Source of the DNA: Halomonas sp. HL-93
GTDB lineage: Bacteria; Pseudomonadota; Gammaproteobacteria; Pseudomonadales; Halomonadaceae
DNA length: 64,000 nucleotides
NCBI RefSeq assembly: GCF_900086985.1
Contig: NZ_LT593974.1
Location: 372,001-436,000 of the forward strand
Direction: 5' to 3'
Shown here piece by piece: positions 43,658-52,229 of the stretch; within the stretch, counting starts at the first letter, position 1; each line of letters begins with the position of its first letter. The position numbers and the translations under genes were made by a program. The notes under the pieces are model-generated. The model did no database searches. It was not told the origin of the DNA and saw only the letters and a list, made by a program, of their open reading frames with translations.

Positions 43658-45421
43658 TTAGCGATTGTCTGCCATGGTTGCGCGCGCAACAGCGGCTTGC
43701 TGATGGCGAGGGCGCACTATCCAGTAGCCCACGCCCCCGGCAATCAGCAGCATGCTGCCGCAACCTACTGCCAGCAGGTAGGCGCCTTGAACCGCGCCTG
43801 ATGAGAGCGCAAAGCGCTCGGCGAAGCCCGCCAGGGTGACCGCATACTGTTGCCACAAAAACAGCCCGATAGCGACCCCGGAGAGCATGGTACATAGCGC
43901 AATCCAGCGGGTGCCGGACACCCAGCCGCTCAGCGCCCGGGTATCAAACTCATGCAGAAACGCACGGTAGTCTACCTCGGACTGGCTCACGCGGGTCATG
44001 GTGGATGCCAGCACGATTGCCGCCAGCGCCATCAGCGTACTCAACAGCACCGGGTGTAAATACACTGGCAGACTGATCCACTCGGCCTGCGCCATTAACG
44101 ATAGGACCAGGTTGCCGACAAATCCGACCACCAGGCCCCAGCTGGCCCCGGCGGCGGTAATCCGCCGGCTCCAGATGCTCATCAAAGCCACCGGACCCCA
44201 GGAGGAGGCAAACAGCGTGGCGGCAAACCAGACCACCGCCATGACCGCGGGCGGCTGAAAAAGCGCCAGCAATAGAGCTGTAAGCCCCGCCGAAAGCACA
44301 GCGATACGGCTTTTACGCATGGCCTTTTTTTCGTCCAGCGAGGCAGGGAGAATATCGTTGGAGAGGCTAAAGCCGATGATCGACAGGAACGTCGAGCAGG
44401 ACGACAGGCCGGCGGCAAACACCCCGGTGAGAATCACCACCCCAAGCCAGGTCGGCAGGATGTTGAGCGCCACCCAGACCATGGAACGTTCGGGCTCGAG
44501 GGTCGGGTCGTAGAGATTGATTGCCGCGCCGGTCATCATCATCAGCGCATAGAAGACGGCGAGCGCCACCGCCGTCAGCATGGCCGAGCGCATGACCACG
44601 TGCTCGTTGCGAGCCATCAGGTAGCGGCTGGACTGCCAGGGGCTTGCCGCCAGCACCGCCGCCCAGACAAGGCCCAGGGTCAGGCCCCAGACAAGCGCCT
44701 CGCCGGGAGAGGAGAAGTTGGCATCAGGCCCTTCGATCACCCCATGCCACAGGCCAATGCCGGGCTTGTCCGTCTGGGTTAAAAGCCCCTCAACGACGCC
44801 ACTCCAGCCGCCAAGATCCTGAATGACATACAGCGACCCGCCCACCGCGGCCAGCGAAAAAATCACGAACATGACGGTGTCGGTGATCATCACGCCGGGC
44901 GAGCCCGAATACAGAATGAAGCCGGTGTAGGTCATCCACACCAGCACCAGACCCACCCAGTAGGGCATGCCGGTCAGCTCGGCGAACATGATGCCCGCGC
45001 CTTGCATGACCCCCAGCAGATACGCCCCCAGGCCGATGACCGTGGTGAGCCCGGCAATGACCTGGACGCGCCGCGAGGCAAAGCGCTTGCCAAAAAACTC
45101 CGGCACGGTTTTGGCGCCGCTACGGCGCAGGTAACGGCCGAACACCAAGGCCCCCAGCAGGCAGCCCGAGGTGCTGACCGCCGCAAAAATCAGCATGACG
45201 AACGGATAGCCCTGGTAGGCAAAGCCCGTTTCGCCGAGAAAGGCGCTGGTGCTCAGGTAGCTGGCCACCAGCGTACCCAGGATAAAGAAAGTGGGCGCAT
45301 TGCGGCCAGCGACCAGGTAGTCATCCAGTCCCTTGACGCGCCGCCCAGCCAGATGCCCGATGACAAAATAGCCGACCAGGCTCAACAGTATTGCGATGGT
45401 ATAAATCATGAGCATAACCAT
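43658..45421 (-). CDS. Sodium:solute symporter (SSS) family transporter
   Basis: The 587-aa protein has about 13-14 membrane segments. The SSS landmarks are present: VKGLDDYLVAGRNAPTFFILGTLVASYLSTSAFLGETGFAYQG and ASPWQSSRYLMARNEHVVMRSA. Members couple Na+ entry to import of proline, choline, pantothenate, acetate or sugars. The start is uncertain among ATGs at 45421, 45415 and 45409, none with a good ribosome site. It lies between the dgc operon and the divergent choline-sulfatase gene, so a methylated amine or choline-O-sulfate is plausible, but no residue proves it. The 266-bp divergent space to betC is the control region. Confidence 0.83.
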   Translation of the reverse strand: MVMLMIYTIAILLSLVGYFVIGHLAGRRVKGLDDYLVAGRNAPTFFILGTLVASYLSTSAFLGETGFAYQGYPFVMLIFAAVSTSGCLLGALVFGRYLRRSGAKTVPEFFGKRFASRRVQVIAGLTTVIGLGAYLLGVMQGAGIMFAELTGMPYWVGLVLVWMTYTGFILYSGSPGVMITDTVMFVIFSLAAVGGSLYVIQDLGGWSGVVEGLLTQTDKPGIGLWHGVIEGPDANFSSPGEALVWGLTLGLVWAAVLAASPWQSSRYLMARNEHVVMRSAMLTAVALAVFYALMMMTGAAINLYDPTLEPERSMVWVALNILPTWLGVVILTGVFAAGLSSCSTFLSIIGFSLSNDILPASLDEKKAMRKSRIAVLSAGLTALLLALFQPPAVMAVVWFAATLFASSWGPVALMSIWSRRITAAGASWGLVVGFVGNLVLSLMAQAEWISLPVYLHPVLLSTLMALAAIVLASTMTRVSQSEVDYRAFLHEFDTRALSGWVSGTRWIALCTMLSGVAIGLFLWQQYAVTLAGFAERFALSSGAVQGAYLLAVGCGSMLLIAGGVGYWIVRPRHQQAAVARATMADNR

Positions 45422-45687
45422 GGGGTTGTTAACATTGTGCCGTCATGGTGCAGCGCTTTATAAGCACGCTCATAGTCGCCAGCGGCACCCAATGAAAGAA
45501 TTACGACATGCCGTTAAAAAGTCGGGACGTCGCGTCGTGGCAGCACAAAAGGCAACGCTGGGTGGGTCGGCCGCTGAGCCCCAGCTAAGCTGGGGCTTTG
45601 AGCCTAAATAAATCGTTTGTGCCGCTTTGTCTTTGTAACGCAAGCTGAGGCTTCTTCCGTCACCCTAACCACACCCCAGAGGCAGCG

Positions 45688-47202
45688 ATGACAAAACCCA
45701 ATATTCTGGTGCTGATGGCCGACCAGGTTAACGGCACGCTGTTTGAAGATGGCCCGGCAGATTTTCTGCATATGCCGAACGTGAAGGCACTGGCCGAGCG
45801 CTCGGTGCGCTTTCGCAATGCCTACACGCCGAGCTATCTCTGTGCTCCCGGGCGTGCGGCTTTCATGTCAGGTCAACTTCCCTCCCGTACCGGCGTCTAC
45901 GACAACGCTGCCGAGTTTCCGTCGAGCATTCCGACCTGGGCGCACCACTTGCGGCGCGCTGGCTACCAAACGTGTCTCTCGGGCAAGATGCACTTCGTCG
46001 GCCCGGATCAGCTACACGGCTTCGAGTCGCGCCTGACGACCGATGTCTATCCGCCTGATTTCGGCTGGACGCCGGACTATCGCACCCCTGGTGTACGCAT
46101 CGACTGGTGGTATCACAACCTGGGCTCTGTTACCGGGGCCGGCATCGCCGAGATATCCAATCAAATGGAGTATGATGACGAGGTTGCCTTCCACGCCGAG
46201 CAAAAGCTCTACGACCTGGCGCGCGGTCATGACGAACGCCCCTGGGCATTATGCGTGAGCTTTACTCATCCCCACGATCCCTACGTAGCGCGCCGCCAAT
46301 ACTGGGATCTCTACCGTGACTGCGAGCATCTCGAGCCAACGGTGGGTGAGATTCCCTACGCCGAGCAGGATCCGCACTCGCAGCGTCTCTTCGATGCCAA
46401 CGACTATACCCAGTTCGACATAAAGCCCGAGAATATCCGCCGTGCTCGCCAAGGATATTTCGCCAACCTGTCTTACATCGACGACAAGGTGGGCGGTATT
46501 CTCGACGTGCTCGAGCGCACCCGCATGCTCGACAACACCATCATTCTGTTCGTCTCCGATCATGGCGACATGCTTGGCGAGCGCGGATTGTGGTTCAAAA
46601 TGAGCCCCTACGAAGGCTCATCACGCGTACCGCTGATGATCAGTGCGCCGGGTCTTGAGCCCAAGTGTGTCGGTACGCCGGTGTCTGCGCTGGATATCAA
46701 TCCGACGCTGGCTGATCTGGTGGGTATCGACCTGAGTGCCATCGAACCGTGGACCGACGGCGAGTCGCTGGCACCGCTGATGAAGGGCGAAAGGCGCGAT
46801 ACACCGGTTTGCTTGGAATACGCCGCCGAGGGCAGCTACGCGCCGCTGATCACGATCCGGCATCGTCAGTGGAAGTTCAACCATTGCGAGCTTGATCCGC
46901 CGCAGCTATTCAATCTCGCCGAAGACCCGCACGAGTTGAATAATCTGGCGGAAGATCCGGCGCATGCCGAACAACTCGCCGACTTCCAACAGCAATGCCG
47001 CGAGCGCTGGGACATGGCGCGCTTCGACGCCGAGGTGCGCGAAAGCCAGGCGAGACGGTTGATCGTCTACGAAGCACTGCGCAACGGCGCCTACTATCCG
47101 TGGGATTATCAGCCGCTGCAGGTGGCCTCGGAGCGCTATATGCGCAACCACATGGACCTCAACATACTCGAAGAGGCCCAGCGGTTTCCCCGCGGAGAGT
47201 GA
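45688..47202 (+). CDS. betC: Choline-sulfatase
   Basis: BetC hydrolyses choline-O-sulfate to choline and sulfate, giving a betaine precursor and an osmolyte-derived carbon source. The 504-aa sulfatase-fold protein has PNILVLMADQVNG (metal-binding Asp), then LCAPGRAAFMSGQLPSRTGVYDN, in which Cys is the formylglycine precursor in the C-x-P-x-R core (here CAPGR rather than the usual C-x-P-S-R), and FVSDHGDMLGERGLWFK. The C-terminal ALRNGAYYPWDYQPLQVASERYMRNHMDLN block is typical of choline sulfatases. CAGAGGCAGCG precedes the ATG. It is divergent from the SSS symporter and convergent with the BCCT carrier, either of which could import its substrate. Confidence 0.92.
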   Translation: MTKPNILVLMADQVNGTLFEDGPADFLHMPNVKALAERSVRFRNAYTPSYLCAPGRAAFMSGQLPSRTGVYDNAAEFPSSIPTWAHHLRRAGYQTCLSGKMHFVGPDQLHGFESRLTTDVYPPDFGWTPDYRTPGVRIDWWYHNLGSVTGAGIAEISNQMEYDDEVAFHAEQKLYDLARGHDERPWALCVSFTHPHDPYVARRQYWDLYRDCEHLEPTVGEIPYAEQDPHSQRLFDANDYTQFDIKPENIRRARQGYFANLSYIDDKVGGILDVLERTRMLDNTIILFVSDHGDMLGERGLWFKMSPYEGSSRVPLMISAPGLEPKCVGTPVSALDINPTLADLVGIDLSAIEPWTDGESLAPLMKGERRDTPVCLEYAAEGSYAPLITIRHRQWKFNHCELDPPQLFNLAEDPHELNNLAEDPAHAEQLADFQQQCRERWDMARFDAEVRESQARRLIVYEALRNGAYYPWDYQPLQVASERYMRNHMDLNILEEAQRFPRGE

Positions 47203-47305
47203 GCCACGCTCGCGAAAAGATAAGCGGCCGGGGCACGGCGCTGGGAAGGGGTATGCTCGCGTTTAGCGTTTTTGCTATCACTGATGGCTAAACGAGCCCC
47301 AAGAA

Positions 47306-47326
47306 GGAGCGCCTACAAGGCGCTCC
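47306..47326. terminator. Stem-loop between convergent betC and the BCCT gene
   Basis: GGAGCGCCT-ACA-AGGCGCTCC is a perfect 9-bp stem 104 bp after betC and 16 bp after the BCCT stop. On the minus strand it is followed by TTCTTGG, a weak tail. Confidence 0.65.
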
Positions 47327-47341
47327 CGTCATGTTGCGACA

Positions 47342-48931
47342 TCACTTTTGGAGCGACGTGGTGGGTACCTTGCCAGAAAGTCGCTGCTGCTCCTTGTGCA
47401 GTCCTATATACAAGCTGAAGCACATCACCAGCAGCACCAGCGTAAAGGGCAGGCCGGTGGCGACCGCGCCTGCCTGCAGCGCGCTGAGGGCCGTGCTCCC
47501 CCCGCCATACAGCAGCACGCCGGCAATCACCCCTTCAAGCGTGGCCCAAAAGACCCGCTGGCTTTTGGGGGCATCGGTCTTGCCGCCCGCGGTGATGTTG
47601 TCGATCACCAGCGAGCCGGAGTCCGATGAGGTAATAAAGAACACCAGCACCAGAATGATCGCGAGCGTCGAGGTAATGCTGGTCAGGGGCAATTGTTCCA
47701 GCATGTGGAACATGGCAAGCGAGACGTCGTCAATACCGTTTGCCAGCTCGCCCACTTCGTTTGAGGCCTGAAAAATCGCCGTGCCGCCAAAGGCGCTCAT
47801 CCATACCAGGGTGACCAGCGTCGGCACCAGCAGCACCGCGATCAGGAACTCACGCACCGTCCGGCCTCGCGACACGCGCGCGATAAACATGCCGACAAAC
47901 GGAGACCAGGAGATCCACCATGCCCAGTAAAAGATGGTCCAGCCGTGATACCAGGTATCGTCGTCGCGACCAACCCAGTTCGACAGCGGCAGAAGGTGGC
48001 TTGCATAGTCCAGCGCGGTGGTGCCAATCCCTGTCAGAATCATCAGGGTCGGCCCCGCCACGACCACAAACAGCAACAGCACGGCCGCGATGACCATGTT
48101 GATATTTGAGAAAAGCTTCACGCCGCCGTCGATACCCCGCCATACCGAGATCAGCGCAATCACCGTGACTACCACGATAATCGCCAGCTGGGTGCCGATG
48201 GTATTAGGGATATCGAACAGATAGGCAAGCCCGCCAGCTGCCTGGGTAGCGCCAAAGCCAAGCGAAGTGGCCAGGCCGAAAATAGTGGCCAGCACGGCAA
48301 GAATATCGATGATATGGCCTGCCCAGCCGCGGGTTCGCTCGCCAAGTATCGGGTAAAAGGCGGAGCGAAGCGTAAGCGGCAGGCCCTTGTTATAGGCAAA
48401 GAAAGCCAGTGACAGTGCCACCACACCATAAATGGCCCAGGGGTGCAGGCCCCAATGGAACATGGTCGCCCCCATGGCGGCGCTGGCGCCCTCCGGGGTG
48501 CCCGCCGGCGCATTCAAAGGCGTGCCGTACCAGTCGGTGTAGTAGGCCACGGGCTCAGCAACGCTCCAGAACATCAGGCCGATGCCCATGCCCGCCGCAA
48601 ACAGCATGGCGAACCAGGAGGTGCGCGAGTATTCCGGCTTCGCATCTTTGCCGCCCAGACGAATCCGCCCCAAAGGCAAGCAGATCAGTACGAGACAGAA
48701 CACCACAAAGATGTTGCCCGCGATCATGAATAGCCAGTCGAAGTGTTCGATCGACCAGTTCTTGGCAAGCCCCAGGTGAGTATTAGCGGCATCTGGGTAG
48801 ACCAGCGCGTAGATAATAAACAGTAGGATGGCGAGAGCGGAAAGCGGAAAGACGGGGTTATGAAAATCCAGCCCCATTATCTGAGTATTGTCCTGTCCGG
48901 GCGACAGGACCGGGTCGTCATTGTTGTTCAT
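47342..48931 (-). CDS. BCCT-family betaine/choline/carnitine transporter
   Basis: The 529-aa protein has the 12-segment BCCT pattern with the betaine-binding aromatic box: SRTSWFAMLFAAGMGIGLMFWSVAEPVAYY and YHGWTIFYWAWWISWSPFVGMFIARVSRGRTVREF. These carriers take up quaternary amines with Na+ or H+. The start at 48931 follows AAGGAA; an upstream in-frame ATG at 48979 lacks a site. The N-terminal cytoplasmic part is short and there is no long osmosensing C-terminal tail, so a catabolic rather than osmotic uptake role is more likely. It is divergent from fdhA and convergent with betC. Confidence 0.9.
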   Translation of the reverse strand: MNNNDDPVLSPGQDNTQIMGLDFHNPVFPLSALAILLFIIYALVYPDAANTHLGLAKNWSIEHFDWLFMIAGNIFVVFCLVLICLPLGRIRLGGKDAKPEYSRTSWFAMLFAAGMGIGLMFWSVAEPVAYYTDWYGTPLNAPAGTPEGASAAMGATMFHWGLHPWAIYGVVALSLAFFAYNKGLPLTLRSAFYPILGERTRGWAGHIIDILAVLATIFGLATSLGFGATQAAGGLAYLFDIPNTIGTQLAIIVVVTVIALISVWRGIDGGVKLFSNINMVIAAVLLLFVVVAGPTLMILTGIGTTALDYASHLLPLSNWVGRDDDTWYHGWTIFYWAWWISWSPFVGMFIARVSRGRTVREFLIAVLLVPTLVTLVWMSAFGGTAIFQASNEVGELANGIDDVSLAMFHMLEQLPLTSITSTLAIILVLVFFITSSDSGSLVIDNITAGGKTDAPKSQRVFWATLEGVIAGVLLYGGGSTALSALQAGAVATGLPFTLVLLVMCFSLYIGLHKEQQRLSGKVPTTSLQK

Positions 48932-49116
48932 CAGGGTTCCTTGGTTGCTCTTGTTAGACGTCGGATATGAGCCAGGCATCGCCGACGCACCGAATTGTTG
49001 GCCCTGTTTAAGAACAAGAGTGTCGTGAAAGCGACCTCTATCTATTCGTTCTGGCTAGGATGTCTTGAATAGATATGTGAGTGCCTTTTTGGGGTAAGTC
49101 CTAAGACGCGGAGGGG

Positions 49117-49145
49117 ATAGGGTGGAAAAGCGCAATCCACCCTAT
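49117..49145. repeat. Palindromic short interspersed repeat in the fdhA leader
   Basis: ATAGGGTGGA (49117-49126) and TCCACCCTAT (49136-49145) form a perfect 10-bp stem around AAAGCGCAA. GGTGGA-AAAGCG-...-TCCACC elements are scattered widely in proteobacterial genomes. It ends 31 bp before the fdhA start, so it probably lies in the transcript leader. Confidence 0.7.
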
Positions 49146-49176
49146 CGAGCAGAACAATAAACTACAGGAGCCAGCC

Positions 49177-50367
49177 ATGAATGCAGCCAACCGCGGAGTG
49201 GTCTACAAAGGACCGGGTGAAGTCGCCGTTGAATCCATTGCCTATCCTGAACTTGCTTTAGGCAATCGCAAATGCGAGCACGGCGTGATTCTCAAGGTCG
49301 TTACCACCAATATCTGTGGCAGCGACCAGCATATGGTGCGTGGTCGCACCACTGCCTCACCTGGCCTGGTACTCGGCCACGAAATCACTGGGCTGGTTAT
49401 TGAGACCGGCCGTGACGTCGAATTCATCAAACCGGGCGACCTGGTCTCGGTGCCATTCAACATCGCCTGTGGCCGCTGCCGCAACTGTAAAGAGGGCCGC
49501 ACCGGTATTTGCCTCAACGTCAATCCAGCCCGCCCTGGCGCCGCCTATGGCTATGTGGATATGGGCGGCTGGGTCGGCGGCCAGACCGAATATGTCATGG
49601 TCCCCTACGCCGACTTTAATCTGCTGAAGTTCCCGGACGCCGATCAGGCCATGGAGAAGATCAAGGATCTGACCCTGCTTTCCGATATCTTCCCCACCGG
49701 CTTCCACGGCTGCGTGACCGCCGGTGTCGGCCCGGGCAGCACCGTCTATATCGCCGGTGCCGGGCCCGTCGGGCTTGCGGCCGCGGTTTCCGCTCAGTTG
49801 CTGGGTGCGGCCTGCGTGATCGTTGGCGATATGATCGAAGAGCGCCTGGCCCAGGCCCGCAGCTTTGGCTGCGAGACCATCGACCTGACCCAGGACGGTG
49901 ACATGGCCGACAAGATCGAGGTGATTCTCGGCGAGCGCGAGGTCGATGCCTTTGTCGACTGCGTTGGCTTCGAAGCCCACGCCTGTGGCTGCAACCACGG
50001 CAAAGAAGCGCCCGCCACGGTGCTCAACTCGGCGATGTCGCTGACCCGCGCGGGTGGCCAGATCGGTATCCCCGGCCTGTACGTGACCGAAGATCCCGGC
50101 GCGGAAGACGATGCTGCCAAGCAGGGTGCCTTGAGCATGCGCTTTGGTCTTGGTTGGGCTAAGTCCCACAGTTTCCATACTGGGCAGTGTCCGGTGATGC
50201 AGTACCATCGCCCACTGATGCAGGCTATTCTGTTTGGCAAGGTCAATATCGCCGATGCGGTCAATGTCCAGATGATTAACCTGGATCAGGCGCCCCAGGG
50301 CTACGCTGACTTCGATGGTGGTGCGGCCAAGAAATTCGTTATTGACCCACATGGCAGCGTGGCCTAA
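49177..50367 (+). CDS. fdhA: Glutathione-independent formaldehyde dehydrogenase
   Basis: FdhA oxidises formaldehyde to formate with tightly bound NAD. The 396-aa zinc-dependent medium-chain dehydrogenase matches the Pseudomonas putida enzyme in length. Catalytic zinc ligands fall in NICGSDQHMVRGR and VLGHEITGLVIETG; the structural zinc cysteines are in CGRCRNCKEGRTGIC. The NAD motif is VYIAGAGPVGLAAAVSAQLLG near 190. ACAGGAG precedes the ATG. It removes formaldehyde made by betaine and dimethylglycine demethylation, and the downstream formate dehydrogenase continues the oxidation. A terminator and short gap separate it from the latter. Confidence 0.93.
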   Translation: MNAANRGVVYKGPGEVAVESIAYPELALGNRKCEHGVILKVVTTNICGSDQHMVRGRTTASPGLVLGHEITGLVIETGRDVEFIKPGDLVSVPFNIACGRCRNCKEGRTGICLNVNPARPGAAYGYVDMGGWVGGQTEYVMVPYADFNLLKFPDADQAMEKIKDLTLLSDIFPTGFHGCVTAGVGPGSTVYIAGAGPVGLAAAVSAQLLGAACVIVGDMIEERLAQARSFGCETIDLTQDGDMADKIEVILGEREVDAFVDCVGFEAHACGCNHGKEAPATVLNSAMSLTRAGGQIGIPGLYVTEDPGAEDDAAKQGALSMRFGLGWAKSHSFHTGQCPVMQYHRPLMQAILFGKVNIADAVNVQMINLDQAPQGYADFDGGAAKKFVIDPHGSVA

Positions 50368-50436
50368 TAACGTATTAACTCAGCACTTTAGTAAACAGCC
50401 CTAACCCCTGCCTGGCGGTGGGGTAGCGAGACCCTA

Positions 50437-50460
50437 GACGGCGCCCCGCGGGGTGCCGTC
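50437..50460 (+). terminator. Stem-loop after fdhA
   Basis: GACGGCGCCCC-GC-GGGGTGCCGTC (one G-T pair) is followed by TTCGTT, 70 bp past the stop. It may attenuate read-through into the formate dehydrogenase genes. Confidence 0.6.
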
Positions 50461-50506
50461 TTCGTTCCTACGTAAAAAAGCCGATCAAGATAATAATGAG
50501 TGCCCA

Positions 50507-52225
50507 ATGACCGTTCAGACCGTGACCCCCAAGCGCCCCTTTCGCGGCAAGCCCCGCGGCCGTGAGCTCGATCCCAACCGCCTTGAGGGATTGCGTGACC
50601 TGCTGGGCGACGAACGCGAAGACGCCACGCTGCGCCGCCGTGACCTGCTGATCGAACATTTGCATGTTATTCAGGATGCCCGGGGCCATCTGCTGCTGGC
50701 GGACCTGCGTGCCCTGGCGGCCTACATGAACCTGCCCATGGCGGCCGTCTACGAGACGGCCACCTTCTATGCCCACTTCGATGTGATTCACGACGATCAG
50801 GAGACGCCGCCCGCGTTGACCATCCGCGTTTGTGATTCTCTGGCCTGCCAGCTGGCCGGTGCCGAGGCGCTGAAGGCCCAGTTGGAAGCCAATGTGGATA
50901 TCGAGCAGGTGCGGGTACTGCGGGCGCCCTGCATGGGCCGCTGCGACACGGCACCGGTGGCGGAAGTAGGACATCATCATGTTTTGTTTGCCACCCAAGA
51001 GAGTATTGCGACGGTGATCGAGGGGGCGCACTTTCACCCCGCTACCGTCGACTGGCAGCGGCTGGACGACTACCGGCACGAGGGTGGTTTCGCACTGCTC
51101 AAGGCCTGCCGCGACGGTGAGGTCACGGTGGAAGCGTTGATGGAGGCGATGCAGCAGGCCAACCTGCGTGGCTTGGGCGGCGCGGGCTTCCCCACCTTCA
51201 AGAAGTGGACCTTCGTGCGTCAGGAGGCCGGCCCCCGCTACTGCGCCATCAATGCCGACGAGGGCGAACCTGGCACCTTCAAGGACCGCTATTACCTTGA
51301 ACGCTCGCCCCACCAGTTTCTTGAAGGCGCCCTGGTCAGCGCCTGGGCGGTCGACGCCGAGGCGCTGTATATCTATTTGCGCGATGAGTATCCGGCCTTG
51401 CATGGCGTACTGCGCGAGGCCATTGGCGAGCTTGAGGCCGCCGGCCTGGTGGCGCCTGGTTACATCGTGCTGCGTCGCGGCGCCGGGGCCTATATCTGCG
51501 GCGAAGAGTCGGCGATGATCGAATCCCTGGAAGGCAAGCCGGGCAAGCCCCGCCATCGCCCGCCGTTTGTGGCCCAGAAAGGGCTCTTTGATCAGCCGAC
51601 GCTGGTCAATAACGTCGAGACCGTCTATTGGATCCCCATGATCTGGCAGCGTGGCGCGGAGGCTTTCGCAAGCCAGGGTCGCCACGGCCGCGTGGGGGTG
51701 CGCAGTTTCTCGGTCTCGGGCCGGGTCAAAAACCCTGGCGTGTATCTGGCGCCGGCGGGGATCACGCTTAGCGAATTGATTGACGAGTATTGCGGCGGCA
51801 TGGCCGACGGCCACCGTCTGGCGGCCTACCTGCCCGGCGGCGCCTCCGGCGGCATTCTGCCCGCCGCCAAGGCCAATATCCCCCTCGACTTCGACACCCT
51901 TCAGGAACACGGCTGTTTTATCGGCTCCGCCGCGGTGATCATACTTTCTGACAAGGACGATCTGCGCGGGGTCGCGACCAACCTGCTGGCTTTCTTTGCC
52001 GATGAATCCTGTGGTCAATGCACGCCCTGCCGGGTGGGCACGGAAAAGATGCTCACGCTGCTCGAGCGCAATGAATGGGACGCCGGGCTGATGACGCAGC
52101 TTTCCCTGGTGATGATAGATGCCTCTATCTGTGGGCTTGGCCAGGCAGCACCTAACCCGGTGCTCGGGCTGCTCAAGGATTTCCGCGGCGAGCTGGCCGC
52201 CCAGAACGTCATCGTCAAGGGGTAG
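50507..52225 (+). CDS. NAD-linked formate dehydrogenase, fused NuoE-NuoF-like subunit
   Basis: The 572-aa protein fuses a NuoE/FdsG domain (about 30-190; 2Fe-2S ligands in CDSLAC and CMGRC) to a NuoF/FdsB domain (about 200-570) with the FMN/NAD motifs LRGLGGAGFPTFKKW, INADEGEPGTFKDR and GAGAYICGEESAMIESLEG and the 4Fe-4S ligands in ESCGQCTPCRVG. It takes electrons from the molybdenum subunit and reduces NAD+. In Rhodobacter and Cupriavidus FdsG and FdsB are separate proteins. The start at 50507 has only a weak TGAG upstream; an upstream ATG at 50453 falls within the terminator. The alpha-subunit gene follows after four bases. Confidence 0.88.
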   Translation: MTVQTVTPKRPFRGKPRGRELDPNRLEGLRDLLGDEREDATLRRRDLLIEHLHVIQDARGHLLLADLRALAAYMNLPMAAVYETATFYAHFDVIHDDQETPPALTIRVCDSLACQLAGAEALKAQLEANVDIEQVRVLRAPCMGRCDTAPVAEVGHHHVLFATQESIATVIEGAHFHPATVDWQRLDDYRHEGGFALLKACRDGEVTVEALMEAMQQANLRGLGGAGFPTFKKWTFVRQEAGPRYCAINADEGEPGTFKDRYYLERSPHQFLEGALVSAWAVDAEALYIYLRDEYPALHGVLREAIGELEAAGLVAPGYIVLRRGAGAYICGEESAMIESLEGKPGKPRHRPPFVAQKGLFDQPTLVNNVETVYWIPMIWQRGAEAFASQGRHGRVGVRSFSVSGRVKNPGVYLAPAGITLSELIDEYCGGMADGHRLAAYLPGGASGGILPAAKANIPLDFDTLQEHGCFIGSAAVIILSDKDDLRGVATNLLAFFADESCGQCTPCRVGTEKMLTLLERNEWDAGLMTQLSLVMIDASICGLGQAAPNPVLGLLKDFRGELAAQNVIVKG

Positions 52226-52229
52226 GGGG

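Noticed and set aside
45408..45611. 67-codon rightward frame at the head of the betC control region
   Set aside because: It overlaps the start of the leftward symporter, has no ribosome site and shows no recognisable family.
47222..47300. GTTTAGC...GCTAAAC imperfect hairpin near the betC-BCCT junction resembling the dgc repeats
   Set aside because: It shares only short pieces of the core (GATGGC, AAACG) and lacks the GTAGCGCCC block, so it was not counted as a third copy.
49357..50352. Long leftward open frame across fdhA
   Set aside because: It is an antisense shadow produced by high GC content; the rightward frame carries all zinc and NAD motifs.
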